Under the pieces are notes generated by a model. That model did not search any database and had not been told where the DNA came from. It saw only the letters and a list, made by a program, of their open reading frames with translations. Below are positions 26,173 to 35,012 of a stretch of DNA of 64,000 nt, piece by piece (the first letter of the stretch is position 1; each line of letters starts with the position of its first letter). Position numbers and translations under genes: made by a program. This stretch comes from Paenibacillus faecis (GTDB taxonomy: Bacteria; Bacillota; Bacilli; Paenibacillales; Paenibacillaceae): positions 248,001 to 312,000 of the forward strand of contig NZ_VSDO01000003.1 in assembly GCF_008084145.1 (NCBI RefSeq), given 5' to 3'.

Positions 26173-27963
26173 TCACCATTGAGGGCGATCCAGCTCATAC
26201 AGGTTCCGGTACCGCGGCTCTCGCTCCATCAGTTCGGCGTGAGTCCCCCGCATGAGCACGCGGCCTTCCTCCATAAAAAGGATCTCATCCATCTCTTCCG
26301 CAAAAGCGAGATGGTGCGTGACCCAGATGAGCGTTTTGCCCGCCGTCGACCGGAAAATGGTCGACATCAGCTCACGTTCGGTTCGCGGGTCGAGCCCCAC
26401 CGTCGGCTCGTCCAGGATCAGCACCGGCGTGTCCTGCAGCAGCACGCGCGCCAAGGCGACGCGCTGCCGCTCCCCGCCGGAGAAGCGCTGCCCGGTCTCC
26501 CGCATCGGCGTTTCCAGCCCCTGCGGGAGACCGGCGAGCAGTCCGCCGAGCTGCGCCCGCTCCGCGGCTCGGCGAATAGCCTCCATCTCCGCGTCCGGAC
26601 GACCCAGCCGGATATTGTTCGCCACCGTCGTGTCGAACAAATGCGGGCTCTGGTTCAGCACGGAGATGATGCGGGGGATGCCGTCCCCGTAGGCGGCGGA
26701 CGGCACCCCGTTGATCGTGACGGCCCCGGCCGCCGGGACCAGGGCCCCCTGAATCAGCTTCAGCAGCGTCGACTTGCCCGCTCCGCTGCGGCCGATAACG
26801 GCGACCCGCTTGCCCTGCGGGAGATCCAGCGTCACGCCGTCCACGGAGCGCGGCCCCTCCCTGCCGTAGGCGAAGGAGGCCCGCTCCAGCTTGACGTGCG
26901 CCCGCCGGGCCGCCGTCTCAAGCTCGGCGGCAGAGGGAACCGCCGCCGCAGCGCCCCCCGTTCCGCCTGTCGGCGGGGCATCCGCCGCGTTGGCCTCTTC
27001 GCTAGCGCCGCCGCCCGAAATCCGCTCCAGCCGGTTCAGCGATTCCCGGTACTCCGGCAGGCGCTGGACGGCCTCGGATACCGGCAGGAACGCATCCGCC
27101 AGCGGGAACACGACCAGCACAAAAGCGGCGATCAGCGTCGGGTTCAACTGCCCGGCCGCCACTTGGCCGCCGGACCAGTAAATCATCGATACGACCGTCA
27201 GCCCGACGACAAGCTGGCCGATAAAGGCCCGCCAACGCGCCCAGGCTCGCAGCTTCCGCTCCTTGCGAAGCACGGCTTCCTCGTCGCGTTCGTAGTCGTT
27301 CAGAAAGTCGGCCGCTCTTCCGCTGATCACCCAATCGCCGATCCCCATCACCGCATCGGTCAGCTTTTGATACAGCCCGTTTCGCTCCCGCTTGAGTGCG
27401 GCGTCGGCTCTCCGGGTCAGCATCAGCGAGATATAAGGCAGAACGGCGACGAGGATTAAAATGTAGAGGGCGACCAGAAGCGCAAACCACGGATCGAACA
27501 CGCCGAGCGCAATCACCGCGGCCGCGTACAGCACCAATGCGATCAGGCTGGGGAAAACGGTGCGGATGTATACGTTTTGCAGCTGTTCGATATCGTCGGC
27601 CAACGCGCCGAGAATGTCCCCGGTCCGGTACCGGGAGCGGATGAACAGCGCCTGCGGTTCCAGAATCCGGTACAGGCGCACCCGCATTTTGGACAGGATC
27701 CGCAGGACCGCGTCATGCCCGACCAGCCGCTCCACATAGTGAAGAACGGCGCGGCCGATCCCGAAGGCGCGAACGCCGACGATCGGCACGTAAACGAGCA
27801 GGATATTGTAAGGCATCGTCGCCGATTTGGAGATCAAAAAACCGGAGGTAAACATCAGCATGGACGCCGCCAAAAGCGTCAACACGCCGAGAAGAAGATA
27901 CAGGGCGAACCGGCCGCTGTACATTTTAAAATAAGGAATGATCCAGTCTTCCCGCCGCTTCAT
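26173..27963 (-). CDS. cydC: Thiol-reductant ABC exporter subunit CydC
   Basis: This 596-residue half-transporter has six membrane helices (about 20-290) and an NBD with GRSGAGKST, FSGGERQRVALAR, LILDEPTVGLD and VTHHLA. With CydD it exports cysteine or glutathione, and/or handles haem, for assembly of cytochrome bd. A Gly/Ala-rich linker (about 322-350, with GGTGGAAAAVPSAAE) separates membrane and ATPase parts and looks expanded. It overlaps cydD by 4 bp (ATGA), with AGGAGG upstream, at the end of the cyd operon. Confidence 0.92.
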   Translation of the reverse strand: MKRREDWIIPYFKMYSGRFALYLLLGVLTLLAASMLMFTSGFLISKSATMPYNILLVYVPIVGVRAFGIGRAVLHYVERLVGHDAVLRILSKMRVRLYRILEPQALFIRSRYRTGDILGALADDIEQLQNVYIRTVFPSLIALVLYAAAVIALGVFDPWFALLVALYILILVAVLPYISLMLTRRADAALKRERNGLYQKLTDAVMGIGDWVISGRAADFLNDYERDEEAVLRKERKLRAWARWRAFIGQLVVGLTVVSMIYWSGGQVAAGQLNPTLIAAFVLVVFPLADAFLPVSEAVQRLPEYRESLNRLERISGGGASEEANAADAPPTGGTGGAAAAVPSAAELETAARRAHVKLERASFAYGREGPRSVDGVTLDLPQGKRVAVIGRSGAGKSTLLKLIQGALVPAAGAVTINGVPSAAYGDGIPRIISVLNQSPHLFDTTVANNIRLGRPDAEMEAIRRAAERAQLGGLLAGLPQGLETPMRETGQRFSGGERQRVALARVLLQDTPVLILDEPTVGLDPRTERELMSTIFRSTAGKTLIWVTHHLAFAEEMDEILFMEEGRVLMRGTHAELMEREPRYRNLYELDRPQW

Positions 27964-29699
27964 GCGTTCATCCCCTCCTGCTGCAGCGTCGCCAGCTTAT
28001 AGTAGGCTCCCCGGCGGGCCATCAGCTCTTGATGGGTGCCGCTTTCGGCCACCTGTCCCCGCTCCATGACGATGATCCGGTCCATCTCCCGCATCCAGTG
28101 CAGGCGATGAGTGGCCAGAATGACAAGCTTGCCGGAGAACAGCGGAAGCATCGTTTCCTTCAGCTCATACTCCGTCTCGATATCGAGATGGGCGGTCGGC
28201 TCATCGAGCAAAATCACCGGCCGCTCGCTGAGCAGCGCCCGAGCCAGCGCCACGCGCTGCTCCTGCCCGCCGCTAAGCGGACGCCCGCCGCCGCCGATCG
28301 GCTCGTCCAGCCCGCGCGGCAGGCTGGCCACCAGGGCGCCGAGGCCGGCGGCTTCCGCGGCCCGCAGGACATCGTCCGGCCGGGCCTCCGGCTTGTTAAA
28401 GCGGATATTGTCAGCCAGCGTACCGCTGAAAATGTAAGGCTTTTGCGGGATATAGGTGATTTGCTCCCGCCACCGTTCCGGGCTCAAATCGCCCAGCCCA
28501 CAGCCGTTCAGCTCGAAGCTGCCCGAGGTCGGCCGCAGGAAGCCGCCGAGCACGTCGATCAGCGTCGACTTGCCCGCCCCGCTCTCGCCGATAATGCCGA
28601 TTCGGCCCATACCGCTGAACGTCAAGTTCACCCCGTCGAGGGAGGGATCTCCCTCTTCCTCGTGGCGCACCCCGATCCCCCGCAGCGCCAACGTGCTCCG
28701 CGGGGTCCACGTCAAATCGGCGCCGGCCGGCACCGGCGAGGCCTTCGCCGCCTCTTCCCCGGCGGCTCCGATAATCGCCTCCATCGCTTCGCCCGCCTCT
28801 TTGCCGTCCAGCGTCGCATGGTAGTCGGCGCCGACCATCCGCACCGGCAGGAAATACTCCGGCGCCAGGATCAGCACGGTCAGCGCAGGCAGCAATTCGA
28901 TGCGCCCCTCGATTAGCGGCAGGCCCAGGCTGACGGCCACCGAGGCCACGGACAGCATCGTGATGAAATCGAGCGCGAACGAAGACAGGAACGCGACGCG
29001 CAGCGTCCGCATCGTCGCGGAGCGGTAGGAATCGCTGACGCGCTCGATGGAATCGATATGCGTTTTGCTCCGCCCCAGAAACTTCAGCGTCTCCAGGCCG
29101 CGCAGCGAATCGACGAAATGATTGGACAGGGTCCGGTAGGTCTGCCACTGGCGCTCCGTCTGCTTCCGTGCCGCCAGCCCGATCAAAATCATGAACACGA
29201 TCAGAATCGGCATCGTCACCATCAGGATAATCGCCGAAGTCGCATTGAGCGTAAAGACGTACGCCAGCACCAATACCGGCGTTATTCCCGTCGCGAGCAT
29301 CCGCGGCAGGAACAGCTCCAGGTAGTTCCGGAATTTCGTCACGCCCTCCAGCACCAGTGTAACCAGATTCCCCGTTCCTTCCTGTCCGGCAAACCGCGGA
29401 CCCAGCTCAAACAGCTTGGCCAGCACCTGCCTGCGCAGCGACCGGCCGGTCTGCTCGGCAAAGCGGTAAGCTGTTTTTTGCATGAGCAAACCACATCCCT
29501 GCCGGACCAAAAACGCAAGCAGGAACAAACCGACCCCGCCGGCTTGTTCCTGCAGCTTGGCGCCGGCAAACAGGGCGGAGACGACCTCCGCCAGCCAGGT
29601 TGCCTGCAATATGATAGCGATGCTTTGAATCAGGGTCAGTCCGGCCATGATCGCCATGACCGGCTTGATTCCCCCGTACTTCATTAGTCCGCGACCCAT
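27960..29699 (-). CDS. cydD: Thiol-reductant ABC exporter subunit CydD
   Basis: This 579-residue half-transporter has six membrane helices and an NBD carrying GESGAGKST, LSGGQEQRVALAR, ILLDEPTAHLD and ATHRLHW. It heterodimerises with CydC and is required for a working cytochrome bd oxidase. Its ATG shares a base with the cydB stop codon (TAATG), so the genes are translationally coupled. Confidence 0.92.
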   Translation of the reverse strand: MGRGLMKYGGIKPVMAIMAGLTLIQSIAIILQATWLAEVVSALFAGAKLQEQAGGVGLFLLAFLVRQGCGLLMQKTAYRFAEQTGRSLRRQVLAKLFELGPRFAGQEGTGNLVTLVLEGVTKFRNYLELFLPRMLATGITPVLVLAYVFTLNATSAIILMVTMPILIVFMILIGLAARKQTERQWQTYRTLSNHFVDSLRGLETLKFLGRSKTHIDSIERVSDSYRSATMRTLRVAFLSSFALDFITMLSVASVAVSLGLPLIEGRIELLPALTVLILAPEYFLPVRMVGADYHATLDGKEAGEAMEAIIGAAGEEAAKASPVPAGADLTWTPRSTLALRGIGVRHEEEGDPSLDGVNLTFSGMGRIGIIGESGAGKSTLIDVLGGFLRPTSGSFELNGCGLGDLSPERWREQITYIPQKPYIFSGTLADNIRFNKPEARPDDVLRAAEAAGLGALVASLPRGLDEPIGGGGRPLSGGQEQRVALARALLSERPVILLDEPTAHLDIETEYELKETMLPLFSGKLVILATHRLHWMREMDRIIVMERGQVAESGTHQELMARRGAYYKLATLQQEGMNA

Positions 29700-30715
29700 T
29701 AGTACTCCAGATGCTCCTTTTCATGAACCCGTTTATGGAAAACAAAGTAGCTCCAAATCTGATATCCCAATACGAACGGCAGCAGCGTCAGCGCTACGAT
29801 GGTCATCACCTTCAAGGAATATGGACCAGATGCCGCATTATTAATTGTAAGCGAAAACGTCTCATTAATCGAGCTAATCATAACGCGCGGGAACATTCCG
29901 ACAAACACGCCGGAGATGGACAGCGCGATCAGCGCCCCCGTCATCCCGAAAGCCCAGCCGTCCCGCTGCTTCGACATGAACATGCCCGCCAGCAGGAAGC
30001 AGACGACGCCGACGACGGCCATGGCAGTCAAAATCCCCCCGCGGACTTTAAAGACGTCCGTTTGGAAGTAGGTCATGACGGCGAAGATGACGAACAAGGC
30101 GGCCAGCGGAATCAGCAGTTTTTGCGCCAGCTTGCGCGCACGCTCTCTCAAACTTCCCGTCGTACGGAGCGAAGCGAACATCAAACCATGAACCAGGCAC
30201 AGAACGACAACGGTCACGCCGCCGACCAATGTATATAGATTGACCATATCGAACAATCCGGCTTTCATCTCCATATCCGCGTCGATCGGCAGGCCTTTAA
30301 GCAAGCCTGAAAATACGACGCCAAGGAGGAACGGCGGCAGGAGGCTGCCCGCAAAGATCGCGACATCCCAGGTACCCTTCCATTTTCCGTTGGCCACTTT
30401 GCCCCGGAATTCAAAAGCCACCCCGCGCGCGATCAGGGCAAGCAGCAGAACGACAAGCGGAGTGTAGTATCCGCTGAACAGCGTGGCGTACCAGTTCGGG
30501 AAAGCCGCGAACATCGCGCCGCCCGCGGTCAGCAGCCACACTTCGTTGGCATCCCAGAACGGACCGATCGAGTTGATCAATACGCGGCGTTCCATATCAT
30601 TTTTGGCGAGGAAACGCGTACTCATACCGATCCCGAAATCGAATCCTTCGAGAAAGAAGAAACCGATGAACAGGACGGCTACTAGCACAAACCAAAGTTC
30701 ATTAAGAGACAGCAT
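29699..30715 (-). CDS. cydB: Cytochrome bd quinol oxidase subunit II
   Basis: This 338-residue membrane protein with 8-9 helices has the CydB landmarks FFLEGFDFGIGM, GPFWDANEVWLLTAGGA and YATLFSGYYTPL. It pairs with CydA to reduce oxygen with menaquinol at high affinity, and bd oxidases also tolerate NO and sulfide. The frame is open to 30772, but the ATG at 30715 has AAGGAGGG at the right distance and matches the family N-terminus. It overlaps the end of cydA by 14 bp. Confidence 0.93.
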   Translation of the reverse strand: MLSLNELWFVLVAVLFIGFFFLEGFDFGIGMSTRFLAKNDMERRVLINSIGPFWDANEVWLLTAGGAMFAAFPNWYATLFSGYYTPLVVLLLALIARGVAFEFRGKVANGKWKGTWDVAIFAGSLLPPFLLGVVFSGLLKGLPIDADMEMKAGLFDMVNLYTLVGGVTVVVLCLVHGLMFASLRTTGSLRERARKLAQKLLIPLAALFVIFAVMTYFQTDVFKVRGGILTAMAVVGVVCFLLAGMFMSKQRDGWAFGMTGALIALSISGVFVGMFPRVMISSINETFSLTINNAASGPYSLKVMTIVALTLLPFVLGYQIWSYFVFHKRVHEKEHLEY

Positions 30716-32105
30716 GGTAACCCTCCTTCGCATAAGGATCGGACGAATGATCGTCGCTCGTGTTTTCGGCATTCGGACCCTTCTTGATCGTCTTCACGAA
30801 CAGATAAACCATAACGATCGCCAAGGCGGTATAAATCGCGCAGTACGCGATCAGGGAGAACAGCAGTTGCCCGGAAGTGACGCTAGGCGAGACGCTGTCT
30901 TTTGTCTGCATCAACCCGAACACCGTCCAAGGCTGACGCCCGATTTCCGTCATAATCCAGCCCGCGGTGTTGGCGATGAACGGAAGCGAGATGCCCCACA
31001 GCATAAAGCGATAAAACCAAGTGTTCGGTTGATCCAGCTTTTTGCGCCAGGCCAGATATGCGCCGTACATACCCAACAGGATCATCAGGCAGCCTGCGGC
31101 GATCATGATCCGGAAACTCCAGAACGTCGTTCTTACCGGAGGGATATAGTCGCCGGGTCCATAGGTTTGCTCGTACTCCGCTTGAAGCTCGTGCATCCCT
31201 TTCACTTCACCGGAAAATTTGCTGTAAGACAAGAAGCTGAGCAGATACGGAATTTTGATTTCAAACGTGTTGCTCCCGCTGCCGGGATCAATATGGGCAT
31301 ACACGGTCCAAGGCGCGGGATCTCCGCTCTTGCCCCAAAGCCCTTCGGACGCCGCCATTTTCATCGGCTGGGTTTTCACCAGGTATTGCGCCTGCTGATG
31401 GCCGAACAGCGCCGTCGAGAAAGAGGCGATCAGGCCGACGATCACGGCGATGGTGAACGATTTTTTGAAAAATTGTACATCCTGCTTGCGCAGCAGCTTA
31501 TAGGCGCTGATCCCCGTGATCATAAACGCGCCGGTTGCAAAAGCTCCCAATACGGTGTGCGGGAACTCCACCCACAGCTGACCGTTCGAGATCAACGCGA
31601 AGAAATCGTTCATCTCGGCCCGGCCGTTGTTGATTTCAAAGCCAACCGGTCTTTGCATAAAGGAGTTGGCCGCCAAAATCCAGAACGCGGAAACCGTCGT
31701 TCCGAGCGCCACCAGCCAAATGCTGAGCAAATGAACCTTCTTGGACAATCGGTCCCAGCCGAAGATCCATAGCCCGATAAAGGTGGACTCCATGAAGAAG
31801 GCGAACAAGGCTTCGACCGCCAGCGGGGCGCCGAAGACATCGCCGACGAACCTGGAGTAATCCGACCAGTTCATCCCGAACTGGAATTCCTGAATAATCC
31901 CCGTAACCACCCCGACGGCAAAGTTGATCAGGAACAGTTTTCCCCAAAACTTCGCCATCTTCTTGTACTCCTCTTTGCCTTTGACGACGTACATCGTCTC
32001 CATGATGGCCACGAGCAGCACAAGCCCGATGGACAAAGGCACGAAGAAGAAGTGAAAGATGGTTGTCGCTGCGAATTGAAGTCGTGCAAGCATTAACGGA
32101 TCCAT
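30702..32105 (-). CDS. cydA: Cytochrome bd quinol oxidase subunit I
   Basis: This 467-residue subunit holds haems b558, b595 and d. The haem-ligand His is in ATTIFHFFFVPLSIG (His18) and another in VEFPHTVLGAFATGAF. The GWIMTEIGRQPW motif and the Q-loop region lie near residues 250-330. The length is that of the short Q-loop bd-type of Firmicutes. It is the first gene of cydABDC; an Fnr-type box lies about 90 bp upstream and a YgbA_NO gene precedes it on the same strand. Confidence 0.94.
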   Translation of the reverse strand: MDPLMLARLQFAATTIFHFFFVPLSIGLVLLVAIMETMYVVKGKEEYKKMAKFWGKLFLINFAVGVVTGIIQEFQFGMNWSDYSRFVGDVFGAPLAVEALFAFFMESTFIGLWIFGWDRLSKKVHLLSIWLVALGTTVSAFWILAANSFMQRPVGFEINNGRAEMNDFFALISNGQLWVEFPHTVLGAFATGAFMITGISAYKLLRKQDVQFFKKSFTIAVIVGLIASFSTALFGHQQAQYLVKTQPMKMAASEGLWGKSGDPAPWTVYAHIDPGSGSNTFEIKIPYLLSFLSYSKFSGEVKGMHELQAEYEQTYGPGDYIPPVRTTFWSFRIMIAAGCLMILLGMYGAYLAWRKKLDQPNTWFYRFMLWGISLPFIANTAGWIMTEIGRQPWTVFGLMQTKDSVSPSVTSGQLLFSLIAYCAIYTALAIVMVYLFVKTIKKGPNAENTSDDHSSDPYAKEGYHAVS

Positions 32106-32192
32106 ATTTTTCTTCCCTCTTTCTAATAATTCTTAACTAATGTGAATTCTATCACGGAATTATGAAGATACACGGGGTAAAAGTAATAATTT

Positions 32193-32208
32193 TGTGACAA
32201 GAATCACA
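32193..32208 (-). promoter_or_regulatory. Crp/Fnr-type box TGTGA-N6-TCACA upstream of cydA
   Basis: A perfect TGTGA-N6-TCACA dyad (TTGTGACAAGAATCACAT with flanks). A -10-like TAGAAT at 32151-32146 would put the transcript start near 32139 and the box centre near -61, a standard class I activator position. It matches the box at 2173 in front of the Crp/Fnr gene. A Rex site is the main alternative, since both share the TTGTGA/TCACA core. Confidence 0.7.
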
Positions 32209-32314
32209 TGATAGATGTCACAATGGTGAACAAATTTGAAAAACCTTGATCTGACGCGGCTTTGCGACATGTACCTTATCTGTGAAAAATATGTGTCAGG
32301 GTGAATAAGCGGAC

Positions 32315-32342
32315 AAAAAAGACCCGCGCTAATGGCGGGTCC
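32315..32342 (-). terminator. Intrinsic terminator of the ygbA-like gene
   Basis: Minus strand GACCCGCCATTAGCGCGGGTC followed by six Ts. It overlaps the end of the YgbA_NO gene and separates it from the cyd promoter. Confidence 0.85.
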
Positions 32343-32883
32343 TTCCATCGATCAAATGCCTTACGGTCAGCACGGGGTGGGTCCACAGCATCCGGGGTCC
32401 GGCATAACGCATCACCTTCCTGATGGCCTCCCTGGGCTCCGGCGCGTAGCAGTGCACCGGACAGGCGACACATGTCGTTTTGTTCTCGCCGAAACGGCAG
32501 TACGTCAACCGCTTAAGCGCGTAAGTCAGTAAGTCCTCGCATTCCCGGCATAACCGTTTCCCCTCGAGGCCGGGTGCGGAATCCGCCGCCTCTAAGGGCG
32601 CGGGTCGGGTCGCGGACCCAGGACCTGGTTTGGGTGCGTGTGCAGGTCCGGGTGCAGGTTCGGGTGTGGGTCCGGGTGCGGGTGCTGGTCCGGATGCTGG
32701 TCCAGGGGCGGACGTCGGCACGCCTTCCTCCGCTTGCGGTGCATGCGCTATTTGCGCCTGAGAGCGGTGCATCCTACCGCAGTAAAGGGCGATCATATGC
32801 TGCACCGTTTTTTTCTCGCGGCGGATTCGCGGTCCTTCCAGTTCCCGGCTCAAGGCTTGCTGCGTATCGTTTGCGTGACTCAT
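32329..32883 (-). CDS. ygbA: YgbA_NO-family (nitric/nitrous oxide-stimulated) protein with Pro-rich insertion
   Basis: This 184-residue protein has two parts of one small conserved family: EKKTVQHMIALYCGRMH (residues 23-39) and LCRECEDLLTYALKRL with CRFGENKTTCVACPVHCY and MRYAGPRML (111-166). Seven Cys (35, 112, 115, 129, 138, 141, 145) suggest metal or Fe-S binding. E. coli ygbA is NO-induced under NsrR control and helps recovery from nitrosative stress. Residues about 55-100 are a Pro/Gly/Ala repeat (PGPAPAPGPTPEPAPG type) inserted between the two halves; normal members are about 100-120 residues. Its place before cydA, whose oxidase tolerates NO, fits a shared stress role. Confidence 0.82.
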   Translation of the reverse strand: MSHANDTQQALSRELEGPRIRREKKTVQHMIALYCGRMHRSQAQIAHAPQAEEGVPTSAPGPASGPAPAPGPTPEPAPGPAHAPKPGPGSATRPAPLEAADSAPGLEGKRLCRECEDLLTYALKRLTYCRFGENKTTCVACPVHCYAPEPREAIRKVMRYAGPRMLWTHPVLTVRHLIDGRTRH

Positions 32884-32951
32884 AGGTCTCTCTCATCCTC
32901 CAGTGGGGTGATAGTGGGTCGATAGTTCCGGCCCGGAAAGCCGGGCGGGTG
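32884..32951. other. Leader of ygbA joining the R2 element
   Basis: A short upstream region for the ygbA-like gene with no clear promoter consensus. It runs into the outer end of R2 copy b. Confidence 0.4.
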
Positions 32952-33150
32952 GATAAGGGCCTTTTTGGGCATTATTTTGTCGAATTTGTCCCTTCGGTGA
33001 GAAATAGCGGTCTTTTGGGGCCTTATTTTAGGAAAAAACAGGCCGAAACCTGATTTTGGGACCCGTATCAGTGAAATAAGGCCCTTTTTCGCCGCTATTT
33101 TTCCCAAAAAGGCGAATCGGGGCGAAATAACGGCCCAAAACGCCGTTATT
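32952..33150 (-). repeat. R2 four-palindrome element, copy b
   Basis: Four 25-bp palindromes at 32952-32976, 33003-33027, 33075-33099 and 33126-33150 have centre spacings of 51, 72 and 51 bp. The best is AATAACGGC-N7-GCCGTTATT (33126-33150). Outer arms AATA/TATT are kept while inner pairs change together. A plus-oriented copy with the same geometry is at 49940-50138. Confidence 0.9.
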
Positions 33151-33341
33151 ATAACGGGCGGCAAGAGAGATTGCGGATCGGCAGCGCCATGGTCAGGTTT
33201 AAGGCAGCGTCAGTGCATAAAGAGCCCTTATTTACCTGCCCCGCTGCAAAGGGAGGGGCTGGGCTTGTCCGCCGCCGAACTTGTTTGTTGTTAAATCTCT
33301 TAGTGCTATGCCCCGAGCCAGCTCCGGCCATCCCCCCGCGC
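33151..33341. other. R2-associated flank and gene-free spacer
   Basis: The first 70 bp (CGGGCGGCAAGAGAGATTGCGG to CAGCGTCAGTG) recur next to the R2 mosaic at about 14890-14955, so the element extends beyond its palindromes. The rest holds no gene. Confidence 0.6.
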
Positions 33342-35009
33342 CTAACCGCGCGTCTTGACCGCGAACCCCCGCTGCCACAGCACCCAATTAGCCGCCAGCA
33401 GCAAGGCGGCGTAAATATAGACGCCAAAGCTCAGCAGAGTTGCCGCGTAATGGACGAGCGCCATTCCCCCGAGCAGCAGCATAAGCGGAATCGTCCGAAG
33501 TCCGTCGCTCTGCTGCGCCGTTTCGAATCGTTCCGAGAACGGCAGCGCCTTACTCAAGTATCCGAAACAGAGTACCGAATACACCAGAATCGCCAAGCCG
33601 GCGACGATCAGATCGGGGAGGATTCTCCAACCGAACAACACCGTGAACAAGGCCGCCTCCAGCACATAAACGGGCAACACCAATCGTACTATGGCCGCGA
33701 TCAGCGTCCCGCGATAGATCGGAACCACGTCCTCTCCCAAAGGAAGCACCCGATAAACCCAGGCCGCCTTATAACTTCCCGAGTAGCGAAGCATGATCAG
33801 AACCGAAGGGACCAGCAAAGCGCAAAAGTAAATAAACAAGTATTTCGAGGTTCCCGGCAGACCGGCAAACCCTCGGCCTTCGCCCATAGCGAACAGGAAA
33901 ATCAACGGAAAAATAAGCGAAAAACCAAGGGAAGGGTACACCTTCAGCTTAAACTCCCGCTCGTTTCCCATCATTGTCCAAGCGAAGCGGAAAAATACTT
34001 GTTCCTTCGCACTTGCGCACAGCAGCCGGGAGATGGTTTTCACCGCTTTTCCCGCGCCCTCTTTTTTCCGGGTGCCCGGATCGGCCAGCTTCTGTAAATA
34101 TTTTTCCAGGGAAGGCATCACCCGAATGTAAACCAGAATCGCCGCCACAGGCACGAACAGGGCCAGCAGGGAAAGTACCAGAAGCACCCGGTTGCTGTCT
34201 CCATGGATCAGCACTTCATAAGGGGCTCCGAACCAGACGGGGGGGACCAAAAACTGCCACCATCTAGGCTGGATAGCCGCCTGCAGGTCGACAAACTCAA
34301 ACAAGCGGAATAACAGTTGGTAGCCCAGCGCCAGGCCGATGGTCAGACCGATCTGCACATAATTGATCAGATCCTTGAGCCGCTCCCCGTCAAAAAATTT
34401 CAACACGGCCAGGTACATCAGCGCCGTAAACACCACGATCAGCAAGTCCATCCATATCAGTTCAGCCACAAACAGCAGCGCGAAGACAACCCCATGGCGA
34501 TACAGGCCCACGGCAAACGGAACGACGCCTAAAGCTCCGGTTAGGCAGAACATGTAGATGAAGATATGCAGCGTTTTTGCCATCCCGATCGTCCTGGGCG
34601 TCACCGGCTTACTGAACAGAATGTGCCGGTCCCTGATGTCCAGAAGCACGGAGGAGAAATCCGAAATCAGCGAAGTCATGACCATAAACATAAGAATGCC
34701 GAACACCAGACTCATCTGAAAAATAAAGTTGTCTCCCAACGCCACAAACATCGAGCTTAGCGCCCCAAAGATGAGGTAGAGCCAAAGTGAGCTGAAGAAT
34801 TGATTTTTCTCCGCTTCCTGTCCGTCATAGAGTTTATGGCCGGCCCGGTCCGCCTTCTTGCGGGCTTTCCCGATAATGGTAGGCACCCTGCGTCCGTCCA
34901 TAGTCAGCTTGATTTGAAGGATGCGGCGCATCACCGGATAGTCCACGCCAAACCTCTCGAACAGTCCGCGGAACCCATCGAGAAATTTTAGTAGTCTCAT
35001 CTCGTTCAT
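33342..35009 (-). CDS. ABC-2-type transporter permease, YthQ-like
   Basis: This 555-residue integral membrane protein has about 12 predicted helices and a charged N-terminal cytosolic region with an NBD-coupling look (about 28-65, RRILQIKLTMDGRR). The stop codon of the ATPase gene precedes its start by 3 bp, so the two form an exporter. Layout and size resemble YthP-YthQ of Bacillus. The substrate is unknown. Confidence 0.7.
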   Translation of the reverse strand: MNEMRLLKFLDGFRGLFERFGVDYPVMRRILQIKLTMDGRRVPTIIGKARKKADRAGHKLYDGQEAEKNQFFSSLWLYLIFGALSSMFVALGDNFIFQMSLVFGILMFMVMTSLISDFSSVLLDIRDRHILFSKPVTPRTIGMAKTLHIFIYMFCLTGALGVVPFAVGLYRHGVVFALLFVAELIWMDLLIVVFTALMYLAVLKFFDGERLKDLINYVQIGLTIGLALGYQLLFRLFEFVDLQAAIQPRWWQFLVPPVWFGAPYEVLIHGDSNRVLLVLSLLALFVPVAAILVYIRVMPSLEKYLQKLADPGTRKKEGAGKAVKTISRLLCASAKEQVFFRFAWTMMGNEREFKLKVYPSLGFSLIFPLIFLFAMGEGRGFAGLPGTSKYLFIYFCALLVPSVLIMLRYSGSYKAAWVYRVLPLGEDVVPIYRGTLIAAIVRLVLPVYVLEAALFTVLFGWRILPDLIVAGLAILVYSVLCFGYLSKALPFSERFETAQQSDGLRTIPLMLLLGGMALVHYAATLLSFGVYIYAALLLAANWVLWQRGFAVKTRG

Positions 35010-35012
35010 CGG

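Noticed and set aside
32880..33164. A 94-codon minus-strand frame in R2 copy b whose product strongly resembles one at 49932-50306 (copy c).
   Set aside because: The similarity follows from DNA-level conservation of the palindromic R2 element. No proper ribosome binding site or family is seen, and the frame is broken in the mosaic copy.
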